Shown here: piece after piece, positions 42,867 to 51,971 of the stretch
Layout of the letters: each line of letters opens with the position of its first letter
How positions within the stretch are numbered: the stretch's first letter is position 1
Assembly (NCBI GenBank): GCA_028710415.1
Contig: JAQTUE010000016.1
Location: forward strand, 82,017-146,016
DNA length: 64,000 nt
From: Paludibacter sp.
Lineage (GTDB): Bacteria; Bacteroidota; Bacteroidia; Bacteroidales; Paludibacteraceae
Direction of reading: 5' to 3'
Position numbers and translations under genes: made by a program
Notes under the pieces: model-generated
The model's database searches: none
What the model was told of the DNA's origin: nothing
What the model saw: only the letters and a program-made list of their open reading frames with translations

Positions 42867-42900
42867 ACAGGCAAGTTACCACCATTAGCAACTTGCCTGT
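42867..42900 (-). terminator. Hairpin between the two T9SS protein genes
   Basis: On the minus strand ACAGGCAAGTT (42900-42890) and AACTTGCCTGT (42877-42867) form a perfect 11-bp stem with a 12-base loop, six bases after the stop at 42906. Only TCTTAAAAAC follows, so it may act as a partial terminator or a processing hairpin that sets different levels for the two genes. Confidence 0.55.
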
Positions 42901-42905
42901 ATTTA

Positions 42906-44432
42906 TTATTGTTTGATTAACTTACCAACTTTGGTTGAGCCATCAACATTAACTTTTACGATATAAGCACCTTTGGCTAACGTACTAACATCCACTTTTT
43001 CAGTATTGAATACTTCTTTTACAAGACGACCATTCAAATCAGTAATGCTAACTTTTTGTGCATTTGGAGTAGTAATATACTTACTGGTAGGATTTGGATA
43101 AACATTAAAGGCTTCTGATTTTGGAGTAAATACGCCATTAATATTTGTTGGTGTTCCAGCAAACCACATATCATCAACCCATGAGTTACAACCGGCACCA
43201 AAGCTCATTCTGAAATTAACTTTCTTTACGTAGTCAGGAAGTGGAGATCCATCAATATCTGTAAACTGATAGCTAACCCATTTGAAAAGTTGATCTTGAT
43301 ATGTTGTTTGCCCAAGAGTATCAACTATTGCTAAAGGGAAATCAACATCAGGGTTGCTTTCGTAGATTTCGTAAAACGCTCCTCCATCTGCAGAGATCTC
43401 AATCTTAGGTCTTGCTGATGCAATTCTCCCATCTTGCCACCATTGTTGTGTACCAAAGCCGAAATCTAATTCAAGGTCTGTGAAATTGGTAATATCAATA
43501 TTCCCGCTTTCAAGAGTACTATTATAATCAGGAGTAAGCCCTAAACGACCTCCACCGGAAGCATTTGCATAATTAGCACCCATACCCCATTCGCGAACCC
43601 AAAGTATAGATGTAGTATCTGCAGCAATATCATAATTTTTAAAATGAATTCCTGAACTAAACCCACCGATTGAATCAAATTGTGCAACGTATCCTTTTTC
43701 TCCACCAATTTGTTTATATACTTTACCATCACTCCAATTTCCTTGCCAACCACTACCATTAAAATTTTCGTTAAAAATAGTAGATTTCAATGCTACGCCA
43801 TCAGCCGGTGCCTTGAATCCGATTTGGTCAATGTAAAACTCTGTATCAACAGACTTAGCTGCGGAATCCTGATTATTTATCTGAATCTCGAGGACATTAT
43901 ATTTGTCCGACGACTTAAGCCTTCCTAAGAAATTAGTCGCATTAGTCCATTGATCCTGCGGCACATCACCCCAACGTGATAATATTTCCAAAGCAGGAAT
44001 CACATCTTTATCATTTTTTAGCCATACCCTAAGAGTAGTTTTTACAGCTGATTTACCCAAAACTGGATGAATCATAAACTGGAAATAAGGGGTTTTAGCG
44101 AAATCAATTTTTTGGTCAAGACGAATATAAAGTGATCTCCAGCCATTAGCAGGACGTAAAAAGTCACCCGTAATTAAACTAGAATTAACTGTGTCTCGTT
44201 TGGGATTAGCAATGGATGTTACGTTACCACTTGACAAAGTAATCATGGTCGTCTTAGTAGAGTCAGTCCATAAACTATCAGTTATAATTGGACTCTTACC
44301 CCCATTCTCAAAATCGGCGATAATAATATCATTCCCTGCAAAGATGGTTGGATCCGTCGCAAGGTTAGATTTATTCGCATAGGTAAATCCTACCACACTG
44401 CATAAAAGAAAAGTAAAAAATTTCCGTTTCAT
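42906..44432 (-). CDS. T9SS-exported beta-sandwich protein of unknown function
   Basis: A 508-residue protein with a signal peptide at about 1-19. About 35-210 looks like a jelly-roll carbohydrate-binding-type domain (NDIIIADFENGGKSP; WRSLYIRLDQKIDFAKTPYF; EFYIDQIGF). About 220-425 is a second sandwich (IFNENFNGSGWQGNWSDG; LELDFGFGTQQWWQDGR; KVNFRMSFGAGCNSWVDDM). Residues about 435-508 are a T9SS sorting domain (FNVYPNPTSKYI to the end). No catalytic residues are recognisable. It heads a two-gene unit whose promoter carries the same motif as the FAS1-SusCD promoter, so it is probably induced by the same glycan and may capture it at the surface. Confidence 0.74.
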   Translation of the reverse strand: MKRKFFTFLLCSVVGFTYANKSNLATDPTIFAGNDIIIADFENGGKSPIITDSLWTDSTKTTMITLSSGNVTSIANPKRDTVNSSLITGDFLRPANGWRSLYIRLDQKIDFAKTPYFQFMIHPVLGKSAVKTTLRVWLKNDKDVIPALEILSRWGDVPQDQWTNATNFLGRLKSSDKYNVLEIQINNQDSAAKSVDTEFYIDQIGFKAPADGVALKSTIFNENFNGSGWQGNWSDGKVYKQIGGEKGYVAQFDSIGGFSSGIHFKNYDIAADTTSILWVREWGMGANYANASGGGRLGLTPDYNSTLESGNIDITNFTDLELDFGFGTQQWWQDGRIASARPKIEISADGGAFYEIYESNPDVDFPLAIVDTLGQTTYQDQLFKWVSYQFTDIDGSPLPDYVKKVNFRMSFGAGCNSWVDDMWFAGTPTNINGVFTPKSEAFNVYPNPTSKYITTPNAQKVSITDLNGRLVKEVFNTEKVDVSTLAKGAYIVKVNVDGSTKVGKLIKQ

Positions 44433-44759
44433 AATAATTAATTTAAATGATTGATTAATAATAATTTGAATAAACGTTTAATTTGTTTGTAATTTACAAT
44501 ATTTGCTATTGCTTTTAATGGTTATATGTATGTATTTATTTTATCTGTGTTATAATGGCATTACAACTCTGTAAAAATATAATAAGTTTCAATACTCCGA
44601 GGGTCATTTTGTATCACAATACGGTCTCATTTGTTGCAATCATCAAAGATAAGAACTGCTAATATATCATTATATTGATATTCAGGCGATTACAACCAAT
44701 ATTATATTTACCAACCAACTATCTTCAAGCAATATATTTAACTTTTAGATTTAGTTGAG
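44433..44759. other. Intergenic region with the promoter of the T9SS protein pair
   Basis: A 327-base AT-rich stretch between the GH29 stop and the T9SS gene start. It holds the shared promoter block described at 44572-44642. A further TATCTTTG match to the -7 consensus lies at 44651-44644 without a -33 partner. No gene or terminator is seen. Confidence 0.7.
44572..44642 (-). promoter_or_regulatory. Promoter with regulator motif, shared with the FAS1-SusCD promoter
   Basis: On the minus strand GATACAAAATGACCC (44615-44601) is followed after 11 bases by AAACTTATTA and directly by TATTTTTA (44579-44572), one base from the -7 consensus TAnnTTTG. The block at 63606-63537 has the same elements at exactly the same spacing. 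Similarity continues upstream (TTGnAACAA-like segment). No -33 TTTG is present, as expected for an activator-dependent promoter. The start codon lies about 140 bases downstream. Confidence 0.65.
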
Positions 44760-46676
44760 TCAGTTCACTACTAATTTTTGCACTTCCGATTTACCATCAT
44801 TCTCAAACTTTATAATATAATCTCCTTGTTTACAGCAACCTAGATCGAGAGTTGTTTTATTCATAAAAGAACCTTTCAACATCTCCCTTCCCAAAATATC
44901 AACTAAAGAATAACTAGTTAGTTTAGTAGAATTGTCATATTGAAGATTTACAATTCTATTATTTGTCGGATTTGGAAATACCTTTAGCAAGGAAGATGTT
45001 GGATTCGAAATAGCCGAAACTGTACTAACAGTAATCTGTGCTTGTCCAAAAATATCAGAACCATCTTTGGCTGTGGCCATTACAGTAACAGAACCGGCTT
45101 TTTTTGCAGTAACCAAACCTGTATTACTTATAGTAGCAATAGTTGTATCGCTTACAGCCCAAGTTCTTGTTTTATCTGTAGCAGTGGTCGGCGTTACAGT
45201 TGCCAACATTTGCAAGGTAACTCCAACACCCTTGATAGCAGTTAATCCGCCCTGACCAGCCACAGTGATAGCGGTAATTTTGGTATATTGTGTAGAAGCT
45301 TTTGGAAGGCCAGCTACATCGATAACAACAACTGAATTAATGCGATTCGGAGCGTTTGCAGGCACAGAAATTCGAATATATCCAAGGCTATCTTTATAGT
45401 TTAACAATGTTGTCGTGTCATTCAACAAGTAAATTTTCTTGATGGTATTTGTACTTATTAGCGATGGTACTTTCAACAATCCGTTTGTAGGCCACGTAAA
45501 AACATGGGTATATAGTTTCCCTGCTTTCTTTGTGAATAAACCCCATGCCGGTTCCGACAAAAACGGACTACGGGTTGCTCCATATATACAGCTGCCGTAT
45601 ATATCCATCCAATCGCCGACACTGTCTAATTTAATTATTGACTCGCCCGGTACTGTACCATCACCCTTTGGTCCAATATTCAACAAATAGTTTCCATCTC
45701 TGGATACATTCTGAGCCAATTCCAAAATTAGAGCTTTGGTTGTCTTGTATTTATTATCTCCGGAATTGTATCCCCATGAGTTATTCATGGTTTGGCATGT
45801 TTCCCATGGTCGACTGTTGGGGCTGCCGAGTGTCGATCCTTCAGAACAATCCCAATCACCCAATCCGGCACTTCTAAAAACCCGTTCATTCATTACAAGA
45901 TTTGGATCAAGTCCTCTCAGGTAGTTCTGCAAATCTATACCATCGGCTTTTGTCCACCACTTATCGGCTTGTGTTGTTCCGTAAGTATAATCCCCGTATT
46001 GATAGGTCCAGTCACCATCGAACCACAGTACAGCCGGATGGTAATTGTCAATCAGTTCTTTCAATTGTAACTTCATATCCCTAATATAAGTTGCTTTGGC
46101 TGTATCCGAAGTCAAAGTTGAATAGGTATACCAGTTATTAGTACTATTGCCGCGTGATATTGTTTGTGAGGGATGATTCCAGTCCAGAATAGAATAATAC
46201 AAACAAAACTTTACTCCAACAGCATCGCAAGAGTCTTTGAGTTCCTTCAGAACATCTCTTGTTTTATCAAAAGGAGTATATTCGCGCAAATCGTACAACT
46301 TTGTAGCGTCAATGCTTTTAAAACTTTTTACTGCAGTAGGCCACATGCAGAAACCCTCGTGATGTTTGGATGTGATCACCAGGTATTTCATACCTGCTCT
46401 TTTTGCCAATCGCGCGATGGTACCTCCATTAAATTGTGCTGGGTTGAAGTTCTTCGAAACCTGAGTTTGATAAGTGGTTTTCGTATAATTACCCGACATA
46501 GCCCATTCGCCCTGAGCCAAATAGGAGTAAGAACCAAAATGAATAAACATGCCAAAACGGGATTCATACCACCAGTTCATTTTGGTTGGAATGCTGTATT
46601 GCGCTGTTGCTTTCTGTGTCGAAAAAAGCATTGTAATGAACAATACTGCAAATAAAAAAACATAAGATTTTTTCAT
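44760..46676 (-). CDS. GH29 alpha-L-fucosidase with Ig-like and T9SS domains
   Basis: About 638 residues from the ATG at 46676, which starts the signal peptide MKKSYVFLFAVLF; the ORF extends to a TTG at 46727 that would bury it. Barrel with ESRFGMFIHFGSYSYLAQGE, ITSKHHEGFCMWPT and nucleophile Asp220 in AVLWFDGDWTY. A small sandwich follows, then a bacterial Ig-like (Big_2) domain at about 475-555 (AITVAGQGGLTAIKGVGVTL; ATISNTGLVTAKKAGSVTV) and a T9SS sorting domain (LLKVFPNPTNNRIV to the end). It is the only GH29 here exported by T9SS, so it probably removes fucose outside the cell before uptake by SusCD, while the other two work in the periplasm. It follows the second SusD after two hairpins. 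Confidence 0.92.
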   Translation of the reverse strand: MKKSYVFLFAVLFITMLFSTQKATAQYSIPTKMNWWYESRFGMFIHFGSYSYLAQGEWAMSGNYTKTTYQTQVSKNFNPAQFNGGTIARLAKRAGMKYLVITSKHHEGFCMWPTAVKSFKSIDATKLYDLREYTPFDKTRDVLKELKDSCDAVGVKFCLYYSILDWNHPSQTISRGNSTNNWYTYSTLTSDTAKATYIRDMKLQLKELIDNYHPAVLWFDGDWTYQYGDYTYGTTQADKWWTKADGIDLQNYLRGLDPNLVMNERVFRSAGLGDWDCSEGSTLGSPNSRPWETCQTMNNSWGYNSGDNKYKTTKALILELAQNVSRDGNYLLNIGPKGDGTVPGESIIKLDSVGDWMDIYGSCIYGATRSPFLSEPAWGLFTKKAGKLYTHVFTWPTNGLLKVPSLISTNTIKKIYLLNDTTTLLNYKDSLGYIRISVPANAPNRINSVVVIDVAGLPKASTQYTKITAITVAGQGGLTAIKGVGVTLQMLATVTPTTATDKTRTWAVSDTTIATISNTGLVTAKKAGSVTVMATAKDGSDIFGQAQITVSTVSAISNPTSSLLKVFPNPTNNRIVNLQYDNSTKLTSYSLVDILGREMLKGSFMNKTTLDLGCCKQGDYIIKFENDGKSEVQKLVVN

Positions 46677-46810
46677 GAATGTAATTTGATAAGTAAGAGT
46701 AAATTTAATAGTAACAGTAGGTATCAAACTAAAAAAATACGATTCAAACTTGTTAAGTAAGTTGAAATTGATACCGATTCTAATTTTTTATGTTGTGTAG
46801 TACGCAAAGT

Positions 46811-46875
46811 CCCTCTCCTGTGGAGAGGGATTTAGGGAAAGGTCTGATTCAGAAATAAGATATGATATCTTATTT
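46811..46875. repeat. Two hairpins between SusD and GH29
   Basis: AAATAAGATAT and ATATCTTATTT flank a single base (46853-46875), and CCCTCTCC, TGT, GGAGAGGG form an 8-bp GC-rich stem (46811-46829). They come 37 and 83 bases after the SusD stop at 46912. Neither has a clear U-run on the minus strand. They probably mark processing or partial termination, keeping the SusCD transcript above that of the downstream gene. Confidence 0.6.
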
Positions 46876-46911
46876 ACGACTTATTTCACAGTCTTGTTCT
46901 TTATATGTTAC

Positions 46912-48603
46912 TTATTTTTTCAAATACCAGTTAGCACGAACCATCAATTTTCCTTTGATGGCATTGTTTTTTGCTGATACTATATTTGCCAGATATTCAT
47001 TATCATCCCTGCGAATTGCAATACGCATTAAATCCTGAAAACGATTTCCCAAAAATGCTGTTTCTAGTGCCGATTCCTTCTGAATAAGATCTTCGACATA
47101 CAGAATCGAATCATGTTGCGAAGTCAACAACTTAGGGATAATATAAAAGGTAGTATCCATATTTGTAGTTCCACAACCACGCATATGGATGCCAATATTT
47201 GTGTAATGTATGGAATTACCGTTAGCATTTTTTACATAATAGTCAAATTGCGCATCGGGAAAATTCATGTAATTAGGAAGCGAAACTTTTTCAGAAGCAG
47301 GCACATATTTCTGTATATTAGAATTATTCAACCCGTATTTCAATACCGCCATAGCCAGATTAGGCTTACCCAGGCGGTTAACGGCTTCGGCATAACGCAA
47401 ATAGAGCAAGGGCACACGATAAGGCATTATTTGCTTACTTGTTTTGTTAGTTCCTCCGTTATCCGGATTAATCATAAGATATTTTAAAATATAATTCTTT
47501 GACGTGGGGGTTATCATTTTAATATTCCCGTGTTTACTTATACTTGTAGTTCCATCTGTATTTACAAATTTTTGCTCAACAGAAACCGAGCTGTATAATC
47601 TTAAATCTCCCACTGTATCGAGCGCAGTGCTACCACGTTTATAATAATACGGTTGGTTCTTCCAGTTTGTAACTGAAACAGCAGATGGAACAATCTCACG
47701 ATTGAGTGTTAAACTATCCAAATGAAATTTATAACCATATTGATTTGTTGCCGCAATGCTAGTTATGTCTTCATTAGAATTAACATCAAAATAAAACCAG
47801 TTTAAACCTCCTGTAAAGGCACCATTATATACAAAACGTTCATCCATATTAGTAATAGTATAACTATTTTTGAACATCAAGTCCCTGTATTCATTTGCCG
47901 CATTTTCGTATTGGCCGGTCCACAAATATAAGTCACCCAACACAAAACGAATGGGAAAAAAAGATTTGTTCAATTTTTGGGAATAAATAATATCCAAAGT
48001 AGGTGTTTGCGTATCTTTCCATGGATTAATATCATTAATCAGCATAGGAGCTAATTCAGTGATTGTCAAAGGTGTACTTTTTTGTACATTTTCAGCATCC
48101 TGTACTGTTAATATTGGCATATCGTAATAGTTGGCCGAACCGAAATTCAGGGCAATCTGCATATAAGTCCAGGCACGTATTGCCTTGCAGGCCGCATATT
48201 CTTTATACATTATCTTTAGACCTCCTCTCACAACTGATGTATCAATGTTATGAATCACGTAGTTACAATTATTAATCACAGAATAATAATCTTTTATATT
48301 ATTGGCATAAGGGTTCGTGCCGGAAATATCAAAATTGTTTATTTCTTTCAAATACAAATTTGAAGCGGGTGTAACATCCATTAAATCGCCCCGCAATTCA
48401 CCCAGAAGCACATAACTGTCTGCAATTTTTTCCAGTTGCGAAAAGATGCCAAACATCGAATAAAGGGTATCGTTAGTTCCGGTCATTTTATACCCATCAG
48501 GTAAAACCAACCTGTTTGAATCCACATCCAACAGGTTGCTGCAACCTTCAAAGGCGAACACGGAAATAAACAGGAATACCATTATTTTGTTGATTTTTTT
48601 CAT
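46912..48603 (-). CDS. SusD/RagB-like glycan-binding lipoprotein (second pair)
   Basis: A 563-residue lipoprotein with a signal peptide and lipobox AFEGC (lipidated Cys21). The chain has the SusD pattern: helical repeats around IMYKEYAACKAIRAWTYMQI, FVLGDLYLWTGQYENAANEY and the closing LLYLRYAEAVNRLGKPNLA and FLGNRFQDLMRIAIRRDDNE. SusD proteins form a lid on the SusC transporter and hold the glycan. It starts 107 bases after its SusC partner. The pair differs strongly from the first SusC/SusD pair, so the two may take up different fragments of the same polymer. Confidence 0.92.
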   Translation of the reverse strand: MKKINKIMVFLFISVFAFEGCSNLLDVDSNRLVLPDGYKMTGTNDTLYSMFGIFSQLEKIADSYVLLGELRGDLMDVTPASNLYLKEINNFDISGTNPYANNIKDYYSVINNCNYVIHNIDTSVVRGGLKIMYKEYAACKAIRAWTYMQIALNFGSANYYDMPILTVQDAENVQKSTPLTITELAPMLINDINPWKDTQTPTLDIIYSQKLNKSFFPIRFVLGDLYLWTGQYENAANEYRDLMFKNSYTITNMDERFVYNGAFTGGLNWFYFDVNSNEDITSIAATNQYGYKFHLDSLTLNREIVPSAVSVTNWKNQPYYYKRGSTALDTVGDLRLYSSVSVEQKFVNTDGTTSISKHGNIKMITPTSKNYILKYLMINPDNGGTNKTSKQIMPYRVPLLYLRYAEAVNRLGKPNLAMAVLKYGLNNSNIQKYVPASEKVSLPNYMNFPDAQFDYYVKNANGNSIHYTNIGIHMRGCGTTNMDTTFYIIPKLLTSQHDSILYVEDLIQKESALETAFLGNRFQDLMRIAIRRDDNEYLANIVSAKNNAIKGKLMVRANWYLKK

Positions 48604-48710
48604 ATCATATATTTTTTTTCATTATCGTAATACAGGAATTATAGACTTCTCTAAGTTCTGATGCTCTCAGAAACTAAGGTTGTGTTATACTGAAAATTAT
48701 CTCTTTAGTT

Positions 48711-51700
48711 TTATAAGTTTAATTTAATACCAAGATAAAAACTTTTGGTCGATGGCGTTAATCCATTATCCACACCCTGAAAATAAACAGAGTTACCGGC
48801 TGTAACTTCCGGATCCTGACCTAAGTAATGAGTAATGGTAAACAAATTATTGGCTGAAATCCAGAAACTGATTCCTTCAATATAAGTACTTTTAATAGGT
48901 AAATCATACGATAATGTTATCGTTTTTAACTTGATATATGAACCATCCTCTATCCAACGATCCGAAAAACGCGAATTACCCAACGGATCTCCATAGGTTG
49001 CCTGAGGTTGAGTGGTCACTTGCCCCTCTGCAGTCCAACGTCCTAGCATTGCTGTGGTTTGATTGCTGAAATCACTGCCAGCTTCCAACTGACTGCGCTG
49101 GTAGTTATAAACGTCATTCCCCAGGGAATAGGTAAACAGGCCGTTTAGGGTAAATCTTCTATAAGAAAATTTACTATTAAAAGTTCCGTAGAAATTAGGG
49201 TTTGGATTTCCAATCACTTGCTTATCTTTCGAGTCAATAATTCCGTCACCGTTTTTATCAACGAAAATAGCATCTCCTGCTTCAAAATTGGTATAGCTAC
49301 CATCTATGTTTTGAATTTTGAAGTAACCTTTTGTTCCGGTTATCGGATCGGTATACGCAGTAGATGCTTGTGCAGTTGTTGAAAAGACTCCGTTGGTTTT
49401 ATACCCGTAGAACGCTCCCACTGACTCTCCAACTTTTGTCAGCACCTCACCACCATAAACGGGAGTGGAGTATTCTCCATTAGGCAGTGATGTTATCATG
49501 TTCTTGTAATGTCCAACACTTAACCCAAGCTCCCACTTGAAATTCTTAAAATTAAACAATTTCAGATTTGCTGAAACCTCATATCCTTTATTTGTCATGC
49601 TTCCTCCGTTATCCCAATAGAAACTCAGCCCCGAAACATCGGGCATATTTTTCATAACCAGAAGATTTGTTGTGTTACTTGAGAAAAAATCTACGCTCAA
49701 CGACAACCGGTTATCGAACAACCCTAAATCAGCACCTACATTTGCTTTCCCTGTGGATTCCCACTGAATCTTAGGATTTGAAAGATTTGTTAACACCAAT
49801 CCATTTGCCTTATCCATAAAATTAGTGGATGTAAAAAATGCAAGTGACTGATAATCTTTAATCCCATCGTTGCCTGTAATCCCGTAACCAGCTCTGATTT
49901 TTAAAAAGTTCACTGCATTCATGTGCTTCATAAACTTTTCTGAAGAAACCAGCCATGCTCCGTTAGCTGCCGGAAATATACCCCAACTGCGTCCAAAGAG
50001 GGAAACACCACCCTGAGTTTCTTTTCCAAACCGGGAGGAAGCATCCATGGCAACAGTACCTGTCAGAAAGAAACGATTGTCGTAATCATAATCTGTATTC
50101 AGATAATTTGAAAGAGAATTGGTTTGATTATTGATCCCATATACCTTTAAAAAACTGTTATTACCTGTAATAGTAGTATTATTGTTTGATCCTGAATTAT
50201 GTTCTTCGGCATAATCCGATTCGTAATAATTATTGATATACCTCCAGCCTAAAATTGCTTTCAGATGATGATAATCGTTAATTTTCTTATCAAATGTCAA
50301 TCTTGTTTCATCAAAATAAGCCGTATTGCGCATTACCTGACTACTTATTTCATTTTGTGAATACCCCACTTCAGGAATTAATTTTACAGGAGTAAAAAAT
50401 ATCGGAATATAATGCCTTTCAATAGTTTTATCCAAACTATAATCGAATTGCGAACTTAGTGTCAAATAGGGTGCTAGTTGAAAAGAGGGAAGAATGCCCA
50501 TGTTGAACCGATATTTTTTCAACTTATTAATAGAATAATTAATTATGGCACCTGGATTACCAATTCCAAAACTGTCCGTTCTGGCATAATCAGTAGTTAG
50601 CTGACCGGTGTAACTATAACTATTCGAATTAAGAAAAGGGGATTTAATTTTACTGACCCACGAAGGAGAAGAATAATAATCAACGCCATCATCCTGCAAG
50701 GTTCTTTCAACGCGGCTATAGCCAATGTTTACACCCATATTAAAATTGTTTGTGAACTTCAAGTCGGCATTACAACGAAAATTAATGCGTTGCATATCGG
50801 TTGTTTTCACTACACCTTTAATATCGGTTAGTCCTAATGAGAAATAGTACAATGCTTTTTCATCACCTCCCTGGGCATTAATAAGATAACTGTTCGTTTG
50901 TCCTGTTTGATATACCTGATTACCCCAGTTCGTTACATTGTGATTTGTAGCGTAGGACTGTTTTTCTGACGGATCTATTCCTAAAAAATCGTATCTGAAA
51001 ATATCGTTTCCAACTACGCCTTTTGACTTTAACAAATCGCTGGCATAAATTCTGAAATCCTCGCCGTTCATCACAGGCATAGCATCCGGACGAACAGTCA
51101 TACCCGTGAAATAGTTTAAACCGATTTTAGTAACCATTGATTTCGCTCTTTTGGTTTTGATTATCACCACTCCGTTTGAGGCTTTACTACCATAAATAGA
51201 AGTACCATCTTTGATTACCGTTACATTCTCAATGTCATTCACATCTATATTATCCAGCGGGTTTGAGAAAAAACCTTTGTTAATAGACTGAACATCATAC
51301 AAATTATTCCAAATAACTCCATCTACAACAAACAAAGGTTGCGCATTAGCATTTATTGAATTAATTCCTCTGATAAACAACACAGATCCTTCTCCTGCTA
51401 CTCCTGAGCGTGTAACAGCATGAATGTCACCCCCAAGTGTTGACTGTAAGACTTCATCAACTGAAATAGCAGGTATTTTACTTACATCATCTACGCTTGC
51501 GGCGGAAGACACCAATGAAGAATTATTCGCTACTCCGGTAAGCCCTTCAATGCTTTTGAAATAGTTGCTGAATTGATTTGAATAAAGATTTATCACCACA
51601 GAATCTTTTCCTCTAATGGCAACTTCCCTCAGGTTGTAATCATAAGCTGAAACATTAAGAACATCTCTCAGCGAAGAAATTTTCAACGTGAATTGACCTT

Positions 51701-51947
51701 TTTCATCCGATACAGCCGATAAATTCTTGTTGGGAACTGATATCTGAGCAGCAGTAATAGGTTTTTTGGTATGTGCATCACGTACCAACCCTTTCAATAT
51801 TATTTGTTTGCTCTCTTTTTCTTTGCTTTGAGACATAACAACCGGACAAGACAAAAGCAAGCCAGAAAATGTAACCGCACTTATGAGTTTAAAACAGAAA
51901 GAATACCTGTTCATACTTAATATGTTTATATAATTTTTTATTTTCAT
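48711..51947 (-). CDS. SusC/RagA-like TonB-dependent transporter (second pair)
   Basis: About 1078 residues from the first ATG (51947); the ORF runs to a GTG at 51965, and an ATG at 51914 (MNRYSFCFK) gives an even more typical signal peptide. After the signal comes a carboxypeptidase-regulatory-like domain (ILKGLVRDAHTKKPITAAQI), then the plug with LFIRGINSINANAQPLFVVD, DIENVTVIKDGTSIYGSKAS and NGVVIIKTKRA. A 22-strand barrel of SusC type follows, ending FYLGIKLNL. It imports oligosaccharides using TonB energy. It follows the FAS1 gene at 51972 by 24 bases. Confidence 0.94.
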   Translation of the reverse strand: MKIKNYINILSMNRYSFCFKLISAVTFSGLLLSCPVVMSQSKEKESKQIILKGLVRDAHTKKPITAAQISVPNKNLSAVSDEKGQFTLKISSLRDVLNVSAYDYNLREVAIRGKDSVVINLYSNQFSNYFKSIEGLTGVANNSSLVSSAASVDDVSKIPAISVDEVLQSTLGGDIHAVTRSGVAGEGSVLFIRGINSINANAQPLFVVDGVIWNNLYDVQSINKGFFSNPLDNIDVNDIENVTVIKDGTSIYGSKASNGVVIIKTKRAKSMVTKIGLNYFTGMTVRPDAMPVMNGEDFRIYASDLLKSKGVVGNDIFRYDFLGIDPSEKQSYATNHNVTNWGNQVYQTGQTNSYLINAQGGDEKALYYFSLGLTDIKGVVKTTDMQRINFRCNADLKFTNNFNMGVNIGYSRVERTLQDDGVDYYSSPSWVSKIKSPFLNSNSYSYTGQLTTDYARTDSFGIGNPGAIINYSINKLKKYRFNMGILPSFQLAPYLTLSSQFDYSLDKTIERHYIPIFFTPVKLIPEVGYSQNEISSQVMRNTAYFDETRLTFDKKINDYHHLKAILGWRYINNYYESDYAEEHNSGSNNNTTITGNNSFLKVYGINNQTNSLSNYLNTDYDYDNRFFLTGTVAMDASSRFGKETQGGVSLFGRSWGIFPAANGAWLVSSEKFMKHMNAVNFLKIRAGYGITGNDGIKDYQSLAFFTSTNFMDKANGLVLTNLSNPKIQWESTGKANVGADLGLFDNRLSLSVDFFSSNTTNLLVMKNMPDVSGLSFYWDNGGSMTNKGYEVSANLKLFNFKNFKWELGLSVGHYKNMITSLPNGEYSTPVYGGEVLTKVGESVGAFYGYKTNGVFSTTAQASTAYTDPITGTKGYFKIQNIDGSYTNFEAGDAIFVDKNGDGIIDSKDKQVIGNPNPNFYGTFNSKFSYRRFTLNGLFTYSLGNDVYNYQRSQLEAGSDFSNQTTAMLGRWTAEGQVTTQPQATYGDPLGNSRFSDRWIEDGSYIKLKTITLSYDLPIKSTYIEGISFWISANNLFTITHYLGQDPEVTAGNSVYFQGVDNGLTPSTKSFYLGIKLNL

Positions 51948-51971
51948 ACAAAAAAATTTATTCACTCAATG

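Noticed and set aside
46677..46727. Longer N-terminus of the T9SS GH29
   Set aside because: It needs a TTG start and would place 17 residues before a normal signal peptide; the ATG at 46676 is better.
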